Under the pieces are notes generated by a model. That model worked only from the letters and a program-made list of their open reading frames with translations, made no database searches and was not told where the DNA came from. Below are positions 31,530 to 39,283 of a DNA stretch of 48,614 nucleotides, one piece after another; within the stretch, counting starts at the first letter, position 1; every line of letters starts with the position of its first letter. The translations under genes and the position numbers were made by a program. Source of the DNA: Candidatus Alcyoniella australis. GTDB lineage: Bacteria; Lernaellota; Lernaellaia; JAVCCG01; Alcyoniellaceae. The stretch covers positions 1 to 48,614 of the forward strand of contig JAVCCG010000066.1 in NCBI GenBank assembly GCA_030765605.1, read 5' to 3'.

Positions 31530-32459
31530 CTATACAATTACATCCAGCGCCGCCGGAACGATCTCGAACGTCGCGGGCAGCCGCCCGGGCTGCTCGCCGT
31601 CCACATCCAGCAGCACAATTTCATCGCTGTGCGCCTCGACCCGCCGCGCGCGCAGCACCTCGACCTTGGGATGGCTCAGGTGCCGGCCGCTGTAGATCCG
31701 GGTCATCTGCGTGACAACCTCGAGTTTGGTCAGATCGCCGATCAGCACCACGTCGAACAGCCCGTCCGCGGGGTCGGCGTCCGGCGCGACCTGCATGCCG
31801 CCGCCGAAGCAACGGCCGTTGGCCACAGCCACGTTGAAAATCCGCCGCGGCTCGATCGGATTGCCGTCCACTGTAAGCTCGACCGGCTTGTTGCGATAGT
31901 CCACGACGCTGGCGAAGCTCGCCCAGAGAAAACTGGCGAATCCGCCCAGGACCTTGGTCGTGCGGTTGACCCGCGCGTCGATCTCGCCGCCGATGCCGAA
32001 GCTGGTGATGTTGATGAAGTAGCGCTCGGCGCGGCGGCCGGAGTGGTCGAAAAAGCTGAAGCGCCCCAGGTCGATGCGTCGCGTGTTGCCGCGCACCAGC
32101 ACCTCGCAGGCCTGCCGCAGGTCCTTGGGCACGCCCAGGGTCCGGCGCAGATCGCCGCCCGTGCCGCAGCAGACGAAACCCAGCCGGGCTCGCGGATTGA
32201 TCGGCGCTCCGTGCTCGAACATGCCGTTGACGATCTCGTTGTTGGTGCCGTCGCCCCCCACCGAGATGATCAGCTCGTGACCGGCTTTCACCGCGCGACG
32301 CGCGACGTTGGCCGCGTCGCCGACCGCTTGGGTAAATCCGAAGTCCAGTTCGCCCAGCGCGGCCTCGAGTGCGGCGTGAATCGCGTCCCACTCCTGCTCG
32401 GTGGAGCCGTTGGCGGAGTTGGGATTGACCACGGCAAATGCGCGTGGCTTTTTGGTCAT
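31530..32459 (-). CDS. diacylglycerol/lipid kinase family protein (YegS/BmrU-like)
   Basis: The protein is 309 aa, the standard length for the family. N-terminal Ala-Val-Val-Asn-Pro-Asn-Ser-Ala-Asn-Gly and Ile-Ser-Val-Gly-Gly-Asp-Gly-Thr-Asn-Asn-Glu-Ile-Val-Asn-Gly are the nucleotide-binding signatures, and the second domain ends in a typical beta-sandwich with Val-Asp-Gly-Glu-Gln-Pro-Gly. Family members phosphorylate diacylglycerol, phosphatidylglycerol, sphingoid bases or other lipid alcohols at the membrane. It starts two bases after the Fe-S protein gene's stop and is followed by mdh after 12 bases, so it shares the operon with redox enzymes. The actual substrate is open. Confidence 0.88.
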   Translation of the reverse strand: MTKKPRAFAVVNPNSANGSTEQEWDAIHAALEAALGELDFGFTQAVGDAANVARRAVKAGHELIISVGGDGTNNEIVNGMFEHGAPINPRARLGFVCCGTGGDLRRTLGVPKDLRQACEVLVRGNTRRIDLGRFSFFDHSGRRAERYFINITSFGIGGEIDARVNRTTKVLGGFASFLWASFASVVDYRNKPVELTVDGNPIEPRRIFNVAVANGRCFGGGMQVAPDADPADGLFDVVLIGDLTKLEVVTQMTRIYSGRHLSHPKVEVLRARRVEAHSDEIVLLDVDGEQPGRLPATFEIVPAALDVIV

Positions 32460-32461
32460 GC

Positions 32462-33574
32462 TCAGAGCGTCCTCGCGATTAAGCTGACCAGGTCGCGCAC
32501 ATCGACTTGTGGGTCGGCTTTCTGGAACATTCGCTCGCAGGTCGGGCAGTTACTGACCAGCGTCTTGCCCTCGGACTCGAGCACCTCGCTCAGGCGGTGC
32601 CGCGCGATCTGCATCGAGATCTCGGGGTTGGTGATCGGCATCCCGCCGCCGCCGCCGCAGCAGTAGGAATCTTCGCGGTTCCAGCTGAACTCGCCCACCG
32701 GCTCGCGGCAGATCGCCTGCAGGATCAGCCGCGGCGCTTCGTACACGCCCAGGTAGCGTCCCAGGTAGCACGGGTCATGCCAAATTACCTTTTTGGGAAA
32801 CGGCGTTTTAATCGGCACCTTGTTCTGCTCAAAGAACGGCATCAGAAACTCGCTGATGTGCAGCACCTGCGGCGCGAGATCAACGCCGATCTCTTTGTAG
32901 CGGAATTTCAGCTCGTAGGCGTCGCTGGGGTCGGCGGCGATCACGGTCTTGTATTTCTGGAGCTCGTCGGCCACGCGCTGAGCGTGGAGTTTGTAGTCTT
33001 TGGTCAGGCCCAGCACGTTGAGCGTGTAGCCGCTGCATTGGATCTGGCCGTCGTGCACGGCCACGTAGTCGATCCCCAGGGCCTCGAAGACCTTGAAGGT
33101 GTCGGTGATCACGTTGGGGTAGTTGTAGATGTTGCCGCAGCTTGCGAAGTACCCGACCTGGGCACCGGCGTTGAACAGCGACTTGGGAACGATTCCGCGC
33201 AGCCGGGAGAGCAGATCCTCGCCCACCGGGTTGTTGTGCTCCAGGAACGATGTGCGGTACTCCTGCACCTCGCGCGGGATGATCTGCATCTGCACGGCCG
33301 CGGCGCGCGCGTCGAGCATCGTGCCCGGCACGTCGATCTTGTGTTCGCAGTAGGTGTTGCACAGCATGCAGGTCAGGCACTTGTAGGTGTTGACCACGAC
33401 CTCGCGGTTGAATTCCTGCTTGCCGTCGTTGACGAAGTGCAGGATCGTCATCCGGCCCCAGGGTGTGTGAGTCTCGCGCGCGGTGGCGTTGGCCACCGGG
33501 CAGGAGAAGCGGCACATCTTGGGGCAAAATGTGCAGTACTCGATCTCCTTGCGTCGGGTCTTGAAGATGCTCAT
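32462..33574 (-). CDS. (Fe-S)-binding CCG-domain protein, GlcF/HdrB-like electron-transfer subunit
   Basis: The protein is 370 aa. It has two N-terminal cysteine clusters, Cys-Thr-Phe-Cys-Pro-Lys-Met-Cys-x3-Cys-Pro and Cys-Leu-Thr-Cys-Met-Leu-Cys-x3-Cys, which probably hold two [4Fe-4S] centres. The C-terminal half carries two CCG-type segments: Phe-Ala-Ser-Cys-Gly-Asn...Cys-Ser-Gly-Tyr (degenerate, one Cys replaced by Ser) and His-Asp-Pro-Cys-Tyr-Leu-Gly-Arg...Tyr-Cys-Cys-Gly-Gly-Gly-Gly-Gly. Such proteins take electrons from FAD-dependent hydroxyacid dehydrogenases or act in heterodisulfide-reductase-like complexes. The gene overlaps the preceding FAD-enzyme gene by four bases, supporting a complex with one or both FAD proteins. 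Confidence 0.88.
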   Translation of the reverse strand: MSIFKTRRKEIEYCTFCPKMCRFSCPVANATARETHTPWGRMTILHFVNDGKQEFNREVVVNTYKCLTCMLCNTYCEHKIDVPGTMLDARAAAVQMQIIPREVQEYRTSFLEHNNPVGEDLLSRLRGIVPKSLFNAGAQVGYFASCGNIYNYPNVITDTFKVFEALGIDYVAVHDGQIQCSGYTLNVLGLTKDYKLHAQRVADELQKYKTVIAADPSDAYELKFRYKEIGVDLAPQVLHISEFLMPFFEQNKVPIKTPFPKKVIWHDPCYLGRYLGVYEAPRLILQAICREPVGEFSWNREDSYCCGGGGGMPITNPEISMQIARHRLSEVLESEGKTLVSNCPTCERMFQKADPQVDVRDLVSLIARTL

Positions 33575-34992
33575 GACAATCCCAGCTTGCCAGGGTTAAG
33601 TACATTGTTCGGGTCCAGGCGCGCCTTGAGCTCGCGCACCAAGCGCACCGACTCCGGGGCCTGCTGCTCGTAGAAACGCGCCTTGAGCAGACCCACGCCA
33701 TGGTGGTGGCTGATGACTCCGCCGGCCCGCAGGCAGGCCTTGAGCGCGGAGTCCCAGACCTTGTCGTAAAGCTTGATGTCCTTGCCCTCGTCGGCGAGGC
33801 CGATGATCGTGAAGTAGATCGAGGCGCCGTCGGGGTAGGCGTGAGAGATGTGGGCCATGCAGGTCAGGTGCTTGGAGATCGCGTTGCTCATGGTCTTGTA
33901 GAGCTTGAGCAGCCCCGACCAGGGCGCGGCGACCTCAATCGTGTCGAGCACCATCCGGTCGGCCGAGAGGATCTTGCTCTGGTTGTAGCTGATGGCGTAG
34001 CGATGCTCGAACCAGTGACGCGCCGGCTTCTCGCCTTGGTCCACGCCGCCGGCCTCGAGACATATCTGCTCGGCGATTCCCTCGTAGGCCGCGACCATCC
34101 GCGGCTCGCCCTCGAAGGTCAGGATCAGCAGGTTGCCGCTGGCCTCCATCTCGATCGCGGCCATCGCCAGCGCGGTATCGGTCTCGTCGTAGAGCCGCAC
34201 GGCCGCGGGCTTTACTCCGCGGCGCATCATCAGCCGGATGGCCTCGACGCCCTTCTCGAGGCCATCGAAGGTAAAGGCGCGGAAGGAGCGATCGGCGGGC
34301 ATCAGGTGGATGCGCAGGGTGGCCCAGGTGATCACGCACAGCGTGCCCTCGGAGCCGACCAGCACCTGATCGAAATCCGGGCCGGTGGCCGAGCGCGGCG
34401 TGCGCCGGGTCTGCATTATGGTGCCGTCGGGCAGCACGGCCTGCAGCCGCACCACCATGTCCTCGATTTTGCCGTAGAGCGTCGAAAGCTGGCCCGCGCT
34501 ACGCGCCGCCAAATAGCCGCCGAGGGTCGAGCAATAGATGCTGCTCGGGAAGTGCCCCAGGGTGTAGCCGTGGCGGTTGAGCTCGCGCTCGAGGTGTTCG
34601 CCGATAATCCCGGCCTGGACCGTGACGGTCATCGCCTTGTGGTTGAGCTTGATAATCCGGTTGAGCAGCTTCAGGTCGCAGATCACACCGCCGCTTATCG
34701 GCAGCGTGCCGCCGCAGACTCCGCTGCCCGCGCCATAGGGGATCACCGGGAAGTGCATATCGTTGGCCAACCGCAATAGCTGGCTGACCTCGGTGGGGCT
34801 TTGGGGCCAAACCACGAACTCCGGCGGATTACTCACCTCGCCGTGGCGCGTCTCGAGTTGCAAGCGCGGCCACAGGTCGCGGGCATAGGCCACGCGATCG
34901 AGGTCCGAACGGCTGACGCGCGTCTCGCCGAAGATGTCTTTGAGCCGCGATTGCAGTTCGAAATGCGGCGTGCTTTTGGGCAGCAGCGACAT
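33571..34992 (-). CDS. FAD-binding oxidoreductase, AGPS/GlcD-like (second copy)
   Basis: The protein is 473 aa of the VAO/PCMH flavoprotein type: FAD_binding_4 domain with Pro-Tyr-Gly-Ala-Gly-Ser-Gly-Val-Cys-Gly-Gly-Thr and Ser-Thr-Leu-Gly-Gly-Tyr-Leu-Ala-Ala-Arg-Ser-Ala-Gly-Gln, then an oxidase-C domain ending Leu-Asp-Pro-Asn-Asn-Val-Leu-Asn-Pro-Gly-Lys. The late motif Ser-His-His-His-Gly-Val-Gly matches alkyl-dihydroxyacetone-phosphate synthases, whereas glycolate and D-lactate dehydrogenases normally have Gly-Glu-His-Gly. It could therefore be an ether-lipid-type enzyme or a hydroxyacid dehydrogenase coupled to the Fe-S subunit directly downstream (four-base overlap). It is a paralog of the gene immediately upstream (two bases apart). 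Confidence 0.87.
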   Translation of the reverse strand: MSLLPKSTPHFELQSRLKDIFGETRVSRSDLDRVAYARDLWPRLQLETRHGEVSNPPEFVVWPQSPTEVSQLLRLANDMHFPVIPYGAGSGVCGGTLPISGGVICDLKLLNRIIKLNHKAMTVTVQAGIIGEHLERELNRHGYTLGHFPSSIYCSTLGGYLAARSAGQLSTLYGKIEDMVVRLQAVLPDGTIMQTRRTPRSATGPDFDQVLVGSEGTLCVITWATLRIHLMPADRSFRAFTFDGLEKGVEAIRLMMRRGVKPAAVRLYDETDTALAMAAIEMEASGNLLILTFEGEPRMVAAYEGIAEQICLEAGGVDQGEKPARHWFEHRYAISYNQSKILSADRMVLDTIEVAAPWSGLLKLYKTMSNAISKHLTCMAHISHAYPDGASIYFTIIGLADEGKDIKLYDKVWDSALKACLRAGGVISHHHGVGLLKARFYEQQAPESVRLVRELKARLDPNNVLNPGKLGLS

Positions 34993-34994
34993 GC

Positions 34995-36560
34995 TCAGAG
35001 CCCCATCTTACGCGGATTCATCACGCCGCGCGGATCGCATATCTCCTTGAGCGCGCGAAAAATGCGCAGCGCCTCGTTGTGCTCGTCGGGCATCCAGCGG
35101 CTCTTGAGAAAGCCCACGCCGTGGTGGTGGCTGATCGTGGCGTTGAGCTTGGTCGCCGCGCCCATCGCCGCCTCCCAGACCTGGTTGTACAGCCGCTCGG
35201 TCTCGGTGGCGTTGCGCCCCGCGCCGACAAAGCTGAAGTAGATCGAGCAGCCGTCGAGGTAGGCGTGGCTGAAGTGCGCCATCACGAACACCAGCGGCGA
35301 GAGCGCCTCTTTGACCGCGACGTACAGCTCGTCGATCCGGTCCCAGGCGGTGGCCAGCTCGCAGGTGTCGACGAACGCCCCGGAGTAGAAGACCTTGCTC
35401 ATGTTGTAGCTCACGTGGTAGCGGCCTTCCCACCACTTGCGGGCCGGGCCCGGCCCGGTGTGCTGGCCGCCGCACTGTAGGCAGATCTCCTCGGCCAGCT
35501 CCTGCTCGACCGCGGTGATCGCCTCGTCGCCCTCGAAGGTCATCACCATCAGACAGCCCTCGCGGGTCAGACGATCGACCTTGTTGATCAGCTCGGTGCG
35601 CGACAGCGCCAGTCGGCTGCCGAAGCGCGTCAGGCGGTTGATCGGCAGCAGCGAGCCCACGGCCTTGCCCAGCCGCTTGACCGGCAGCAGGTCGAGCACT
35701 CCCTCGCCGCTGGACTCGGTGCGCCCCGAGCCGACCAGGTAGGTATCGAACTCGTCGTAGAGCCGGATCGCGGCCGGCCGCAGGTCGCGGCGCATGCACA
35801 GCCGGATCGCCTCAACTCCTGAGGGCGCGTCCTTGAACTTGAAGCTCGAGAAGCGCCTGCTGGGCGGAACAGGCCAGATGCGCATGGTAGCGCGGGTGAT
35901 AAATCCGAGGGTTCCCTCGCTGCCCACCAGCGCCTGCATCACGTCCGGGCCGGTGGCCATCCGCGGGGCGGTGGGCGTGTGGATCAGCGTACCCTCGCCC
36001 AGCACCGCCTCGATCGAGACCACGATGTCCTCGATCTTGCCGTACTTGGTCGAGAGCTGGCCCGCGCTGCGCGCCGCCAAATGTCCGCCGAGGGTCGAGC
36101 AATAGACGCTGCTGGGGAAGTGCCCCATGGTGTAGCCGTGGCGGTTGAGCTCGCGCTCGAGGTGCTCGCCGATGATCCCCGCTTCCACGGTGACCAGCAT
36201 GCTCTGCTCGTCGATGCTGATGATTTTGTTCAGCCGCTTGAGGTCGACTACGATCCCGCCAGCGAGGGGAATCGTCCCGCCGCAAACGCCGCTGCCCGCG
36301 CCAAAGGGCACCAGCGGCACGTCTCGCTCGTTGGCCAAGCGCACGATCTGCACCACTTCGTCGGTGGACTCGGGCCAGACGATGTAGTCCGGCGGATCGC
36401 TGATTCGATCCTCGGTTTTGCGGATCATGGTCAGCGGCAGACAATCGGTGGCGTAGGCGATGCGGTCCAGCTCGGCGACCGAGACGCGCTCGGGTCCGAC
36501 GATCTGGGTCAACGCCCGGAAAATCTCGTTATCAGGTTGAAATCTTTCAAGAACGCTCAT
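34995..36560 (-). CDS. FAD-binding oxidoreductase, AGPS/GlcD-like (first copy)
   Basis: The protein is 521 aa and the first gene of the ten-gene operon. It has the same domain order as its neighbour: Pro-Phe-Gly-Ala-Gly-Ser-Gly-Val-Cys-Gly-Gly-Thr for FAD pyrophosphate, Tyr-Cys-Ser-Thr-Leu-Gly-Gly-His-Leu-Ala-Ala-Arg-Ser-Ala-Gly-Gln, and C-terminal Ser-His-His-His-Gly-Val-Gly-Phe-Leu-Lys-Ser. It is longer because of an insertion of about 45 residues (around 280-330; Leu-Leu-Pro-Val-Lys-Arg-Leu-Gly-Lys, Leu-Leu-Pro-Ile-Asn-Arg-Leu) that the second copy lacks. Tandem duplication followed by divergence is likely, possibly to form a heterodimer or handle two substrates. Confidence 0.87.
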   Translation of the reverse strand: MSVLERFQPDNEIFRALTQIVGPERVSVAELDRIAYATDCLPLTMIRKTEDRISDPPDYIVWPESTDEVVQIVRLANERDVPLVPFGAGSGVCGGTIPLAGGIVVDLKRLNKIISIDEQSMLVTVEAGIIGEHLERELNRHGYTMGHFPSSVYCSTLGGHLAARSAGQLSTKYGKIEDIVVSIEAVLGEGTLIHTPTAPRMATGPDVMQALVGSEGTLGFITRATMRIWPVPPSRRFSSFKFKDAPSGVEAIRLCMRRDLRPAAIRLYDEFDTYLVGSGRTESSGEGVLDLLPVKRLGKAVGSLLPINRLTRFGSRLALSRTELINKVDRLTREGCLMVMTFEGDEAITAVEQELAEEICLQCGGQHTGPGPARKWWEGRYHVSYNMSKVFYSGAFVDTCELATAWDRIDELYVAVKEALSPLVFVMAHFSHAYLDGCSIYFSFVGAGRNATETERLYNQVWEAAMGAATKLNATISHHHGVGFLKSRWMPDEHNEALRIFRALKEICDPRGVMNPRKMGL

Positions 36561-36760
36561 TGGCGACCTAGGGGCGGGTTCGCTTGCATGCGGGCCTTTT
36601 CAATGGGCGTATTTTAGGTTCACGCCCAAGACGAAGTCAAGGGAACTCAGCCGCTGTTTAACACCCTCGTTCTTTGATTAATCACTTTAACATTACACGG
36701 GGCAAGCAGTTTGGTATGCTTAATCTCTACCAAACACTACTTGTACTCTCGGGGGCGGGC

Positions 36761-37123
36761 ATGGAACCACAGAAAGAGCAGAGCACGGGCGGCTTTTTCC
36801 AATTCGTGATCTATTTTTTAATTTTGGTCGCCGTGGCCGCGTTCATCTACTTTACCCAGCGCGACGAGGCGGTGGCCCCGCCCGAGCCGCCGGCACCGAT
36901 CCAGGAGGCGGCACCGGCCGAGGCCGACGTTCCCGAGCAAGCCGCAACAGAGGATCCGGCAGCAGCCGAGCAGGCCCCTGAAGTGCTGATCGAGGATGAG
37001 GTAATGCAGGACGAGACTACGCAGCCCGAGGTTGCGCAGCCTGAAGCCGCGCAGCCCGAAACCGCGCCGGTCGAGGCTGAAGAAAGTGTAGTGGAGCAGC
37101 CCGAGGCGGAAGCTACTCCGTAA
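36761..37123 (+). CDS. small membrane-anchored protein with Pro/Ala/Glu-rich tail
   Basis: The protein is 120 aa from ATG 36761, preceded by a G-rich GGGGGCGGG. The frame is open to 36674 but the extra 29 residues have no support. One membrane span (about residues 14-32) is followed by a low-complexity tail dominated by Pro, Ala, Glu and Gln, with imperfect repeats of the type Gln-Pro-Glu-Ala/Val-Ala. No domain is recognisable. Such proteins often act as periplasmic or cytoplasmic spacers, for example TonB-like or FtsN-like arrangements, but no partner domain is present. It is divergent from the FAD operon and ends six bases before a convergent gene. Confidence 0.6.
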   Translation: MEPQKEQSTGGFFQFVIYFLILVAVAAFIYFTQRDEAVAPPEPPAPIQEAAPAEADVPEQAATEDPAAAEQAPEVLIEDEVMQDETTQPEVAQPEAAQPETAPVEAEESVVEQPEAEATP

Positions 37124-37129
37124 GCTGAG

Positions 37130-38941
37130 CTATTCTGCGTTTGAATTTCTGTTGAACAACGGCTCGTAGACCCAGGGCCCGTAGGCCGGGGCGTCGAACT
37201 TGCGGTCGTAGCGGTCCAACCACAGCCAGGCCAGTTTCCACGCACGATCCGCGGGCGCGGAGATCCGGCCCAGGGCCCAGGCCGCGGCCCGGGCCACGCG
37301 CGGGTCCGAATCTTGCGCCGCGTCCTGCAGCGCCTCCAGCGCATCCTCGCTTTGATCCCAGGCCAGGGCCCAGCATGCGGCGCGCCGCACCCGCGGGTCC
37401 AGATCGCCCGTGGCGCGCACGCACAGCGTCTTTGTGACCTGGGGCGCAGCACATCCGGCCAGGGCGCAGATCGCCCGGACCTGCAACCGCCACTGGGGAA
37501 CGGCCGAGGCCACCAGCAGCTCCTGGCGCTGATCCTGGGGCGCGCGTTGCCAACGCGCGTGGCGCAGACCGCCCCAGGACGGCAGGTCGAGCAAATCCTC
37601 GAACAGCGCGGACTCGCCGCGGGCCAGGCGCTCGGGGTAATTGCCAAAACGGTGTTGCGCGTCGTGCGGGTCGAACGCGATCAGCCCGGCGACCTCGCCG
37701 CTGAAACTCGCCACCTGCGGACAACGATCCTGATAGCGATTGATCAGCACCGCCGCAGCGCGCCGGGGAAACAGCCGCGCCACGGCCCGCGCCACGTTGT
37801 AGCGCGCCGGGCAGTCGGCTGTTTGCAGGGCCGTGCTCAGCGCATCGAGCAGTTCCGCGCTGTGGGACGAATCAAGGTATTGCGCGGCCAGGGCCGCAAT
37901 CGAGCCGTCGGGATTGTTCAGGTTTTGCGCGCACCAGCTCTGGTCCGCGCCAAGCAGCAGCTTTTGCGCGCCAAGTCGACCAATCAACCAGGCGGGCCAT
38001 TGGCGCGCGGCCCGTGCGTCGCGCCGCTGGTCGCGCATCCAGTCCCGGAGCTGCTGGGCCAGCAGTTTGGCCCCCTGCTCCAGGCCCCTCTTTGAGAGCC
38101 GCGACGTTCCGCTCTGAAACCGGGTTGCGTCCCACTGGCCGTGCTGCGCCAGACTGTAAAACCCGATGCCCAGCAGGTCGGCCAGGGCGCGCAGTTCAGC
38201 CTCGGGACGCGCAAAATCCCAATCGCGGCCCTGGGTGGGCCAACGCGACCACAGCGCATCGCGCGACGCACTGTCGTCCGCCAGTCGGTCGGGCAGGCTG
38301 ACCAGCACCAGTTGCGCACCCGTGGGCCGCAGCCGGTCGCGTAAATCCCGCAGCGCCAGGCGCAGGGCGCGTCGCTGCTCGCGCACGCGTTGCGGCGGGT
38401 CGGCGAGCAGGACCAACCATTGCTCGGGCAGACCGTTGCCGCGCTCCACGCTGCGTCCGAGCAGTTGCTTCAGGTCGCGGTTGTACTCCCAGCGTCGCAA
38501 CAGCGCGCTAGACGATTGCGACGCAGCATAGTTCTGCTGCACGTCGGGCTCGCCGCGCGCCAAATAGTGCGGATAGTCCAACGCCGCCAGCACCAGGCTT
38601 GCGGAGCGCAGGGCCGCGTCCGGAGGATCGGCCAGCTCGCCGGTGGACAATGAGTACGCAAGGCCCGCGTCGTCCAGCGCGACCATTAGGGCGTTGGTCA
38701 GCCGCTGGGGCCGCACTGCGTCCCCGAGCAGCAGCACGTCGCAGGGCCCCTGATATGTCTCCGCGCTTTGCTCTGGCCTTGCGGGGCGTGCATCGGGCCA
38801 CCACAGGTCCCAGGCGTCGGGCGGCAACACGTCGGGCGCGGGCGCGCCGCGCTCGTAAAGCTCGAACGCGACCAGTGCGAACACCAGGGCGATCAGCGCC
38901 GCGCCTGTTAATAGTTTTGGTTTTTTACGCTGTACGATCAT
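37130..38941 (-). CDS. membrane-anchored protein with SGNH-like domain and C-terminal HEAT-like repeats
   Basis: The protein is 603 aa. One N-terminal membrane span (about 10-28) follows a basic start. Residues ~65-300 resemble an SGNH-hydrolase scaffold of the AlgX/DHHW sort: Cys-Asp-Val-Leu-Leu-Leu-Gly-Asp-Ala at the block I position, Leu-Val-Leu-Val-Ser-Leu-Pro, and Ser-Lys-Arg-Gly-Leu-Glu-Gln-Gly-Ala-Lys-Leu-Leu-Ala at the end. However, the catalytic Ser of block I appears as Asp and the terminal Asp-x-x-His is not evident. The last ~250 residues contain helical repeats with Asp-Pro-Arg-Val-Arg/Ala-Arg-Ala-Ala-Ala-Trp-Ala-Leu, typical of HEAT/PBS-lyase repeats. I infer a non-catalytic, protein-binding periplasmic role. 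It shares its strand with the next two genes. Confidence 0.55.
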   Translation of the reverse strand: MIVQRKKPKLLTGAALIALVFALVAFELYERGAPAPDVLPPDAWDLWWPDARPARPEQSAETYQGPCDVLLLGDAVRPQRLTNALMVALDDAGLAYSLSTGELADPPDAALRSASLVLAALDYPHYLARGEPDVQQNYAASQSSSALLRRWEYNRDLKQLLGRSVERGNGLPEQWLVLLADPPQRVREQRRALRLALRDLRDRLRPTGAQLVLVSLPDRLADDSASRDALWSRWPTQGRDWDFARPEAELRALADLLGIGFYSLAQHGQWDATRFQSGTSRLSKRGLEQGAKLLAQQLRDWMRDQRRDARAARQWPAWLIGRLGAQKLLLGADQSWCAQNLNNPDGSIAALAAQYLDSSHSAELLDALSTALQTADCPARYNVARAVARLFPRRAAAVLINRYQDRCPQVASFSGEVAGLIAFDPHDAQHRFGNYPERLARGESALFEDLLDLPSWGGLRHARWQRAPQDQRQELLVASAVPQWRLQVRAICALAGCAAPQVTKTLCVRATGDLDPRVRRAACWALAWDQSEDALEALQDAAQDSDPRVARAAAWALGRISAPADRAWKLAWLWLDRYDRKFDAPAYGPWVYEPLFNRNSNAE

Positions 38942-38977
38942 CGGCAGCTACCAAAGTAGCATCGCCGCTCCAACGCC

Positions 38978-39283
38978 TCAATCCGAGCTGGGCTGACTGA
39001 TCGTGAATATCACGTACTTGGCCTCGCCGGAGCGATGCAGCGTGTTGCCGAACACGCCATCGACCTTGTGCGGTCCCGGGCCGTCGGGGATCAATTCGGG
39101 ATTGGTGATCCAGACCTCGAACTGCGCGTCAATGCCGATCTTCCACAGGTGCGCGTCGTCGCCGGGCTGGGAGATGTAGATGCTCAGGGTCGGGGGCTCG
39201 GTGCTGGGCTGCGGCTCGGAGCAGGCGGTCAGGGCCAGCAGCATCAGGGCGACCAGCGCCGCGATTAAGGCCGCGCGTCTCAC
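38978..39283 (-). CDS. small lipoprotein, unknown function
   Basis: The protein is 101 aa from GTG 39283. The open frame extends upstream but overlaps mltD in another frame. This GTG forms a GTGA overlap with the mltD stop, a typical coupled start. Lipobox Leu-Thr-Ala-Cys (Cys21) is followed by a short Pro/Ser/Thr-rich linker and a compact beta-rich domain: Leu-Ser-Ile-Tyr-Ile-Ser-Gln-Pro-Gly-Asp-Asp, Phe-Glu-Val-Trp-Ile-Thr-Asn-Pro-Glu, and Tyr-Val-Ile-Phe-Thr-Ile. Unlike the other lipoproteins here it lacks a poly-Asp tether. It is co-transcribed with the transglycosylase gene, perhaps as an accessory factor. Confidence 0.65.
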   Translation of the reverse strand: MRRAALIAALVALMLLALTACSEPQPSTEPPTLSIYISQPGDDAHLWKIGIDAQFEVWITNPELIPDGPGPHKVDGVFGNTLHRSGEAKYVIFTISQPSSD

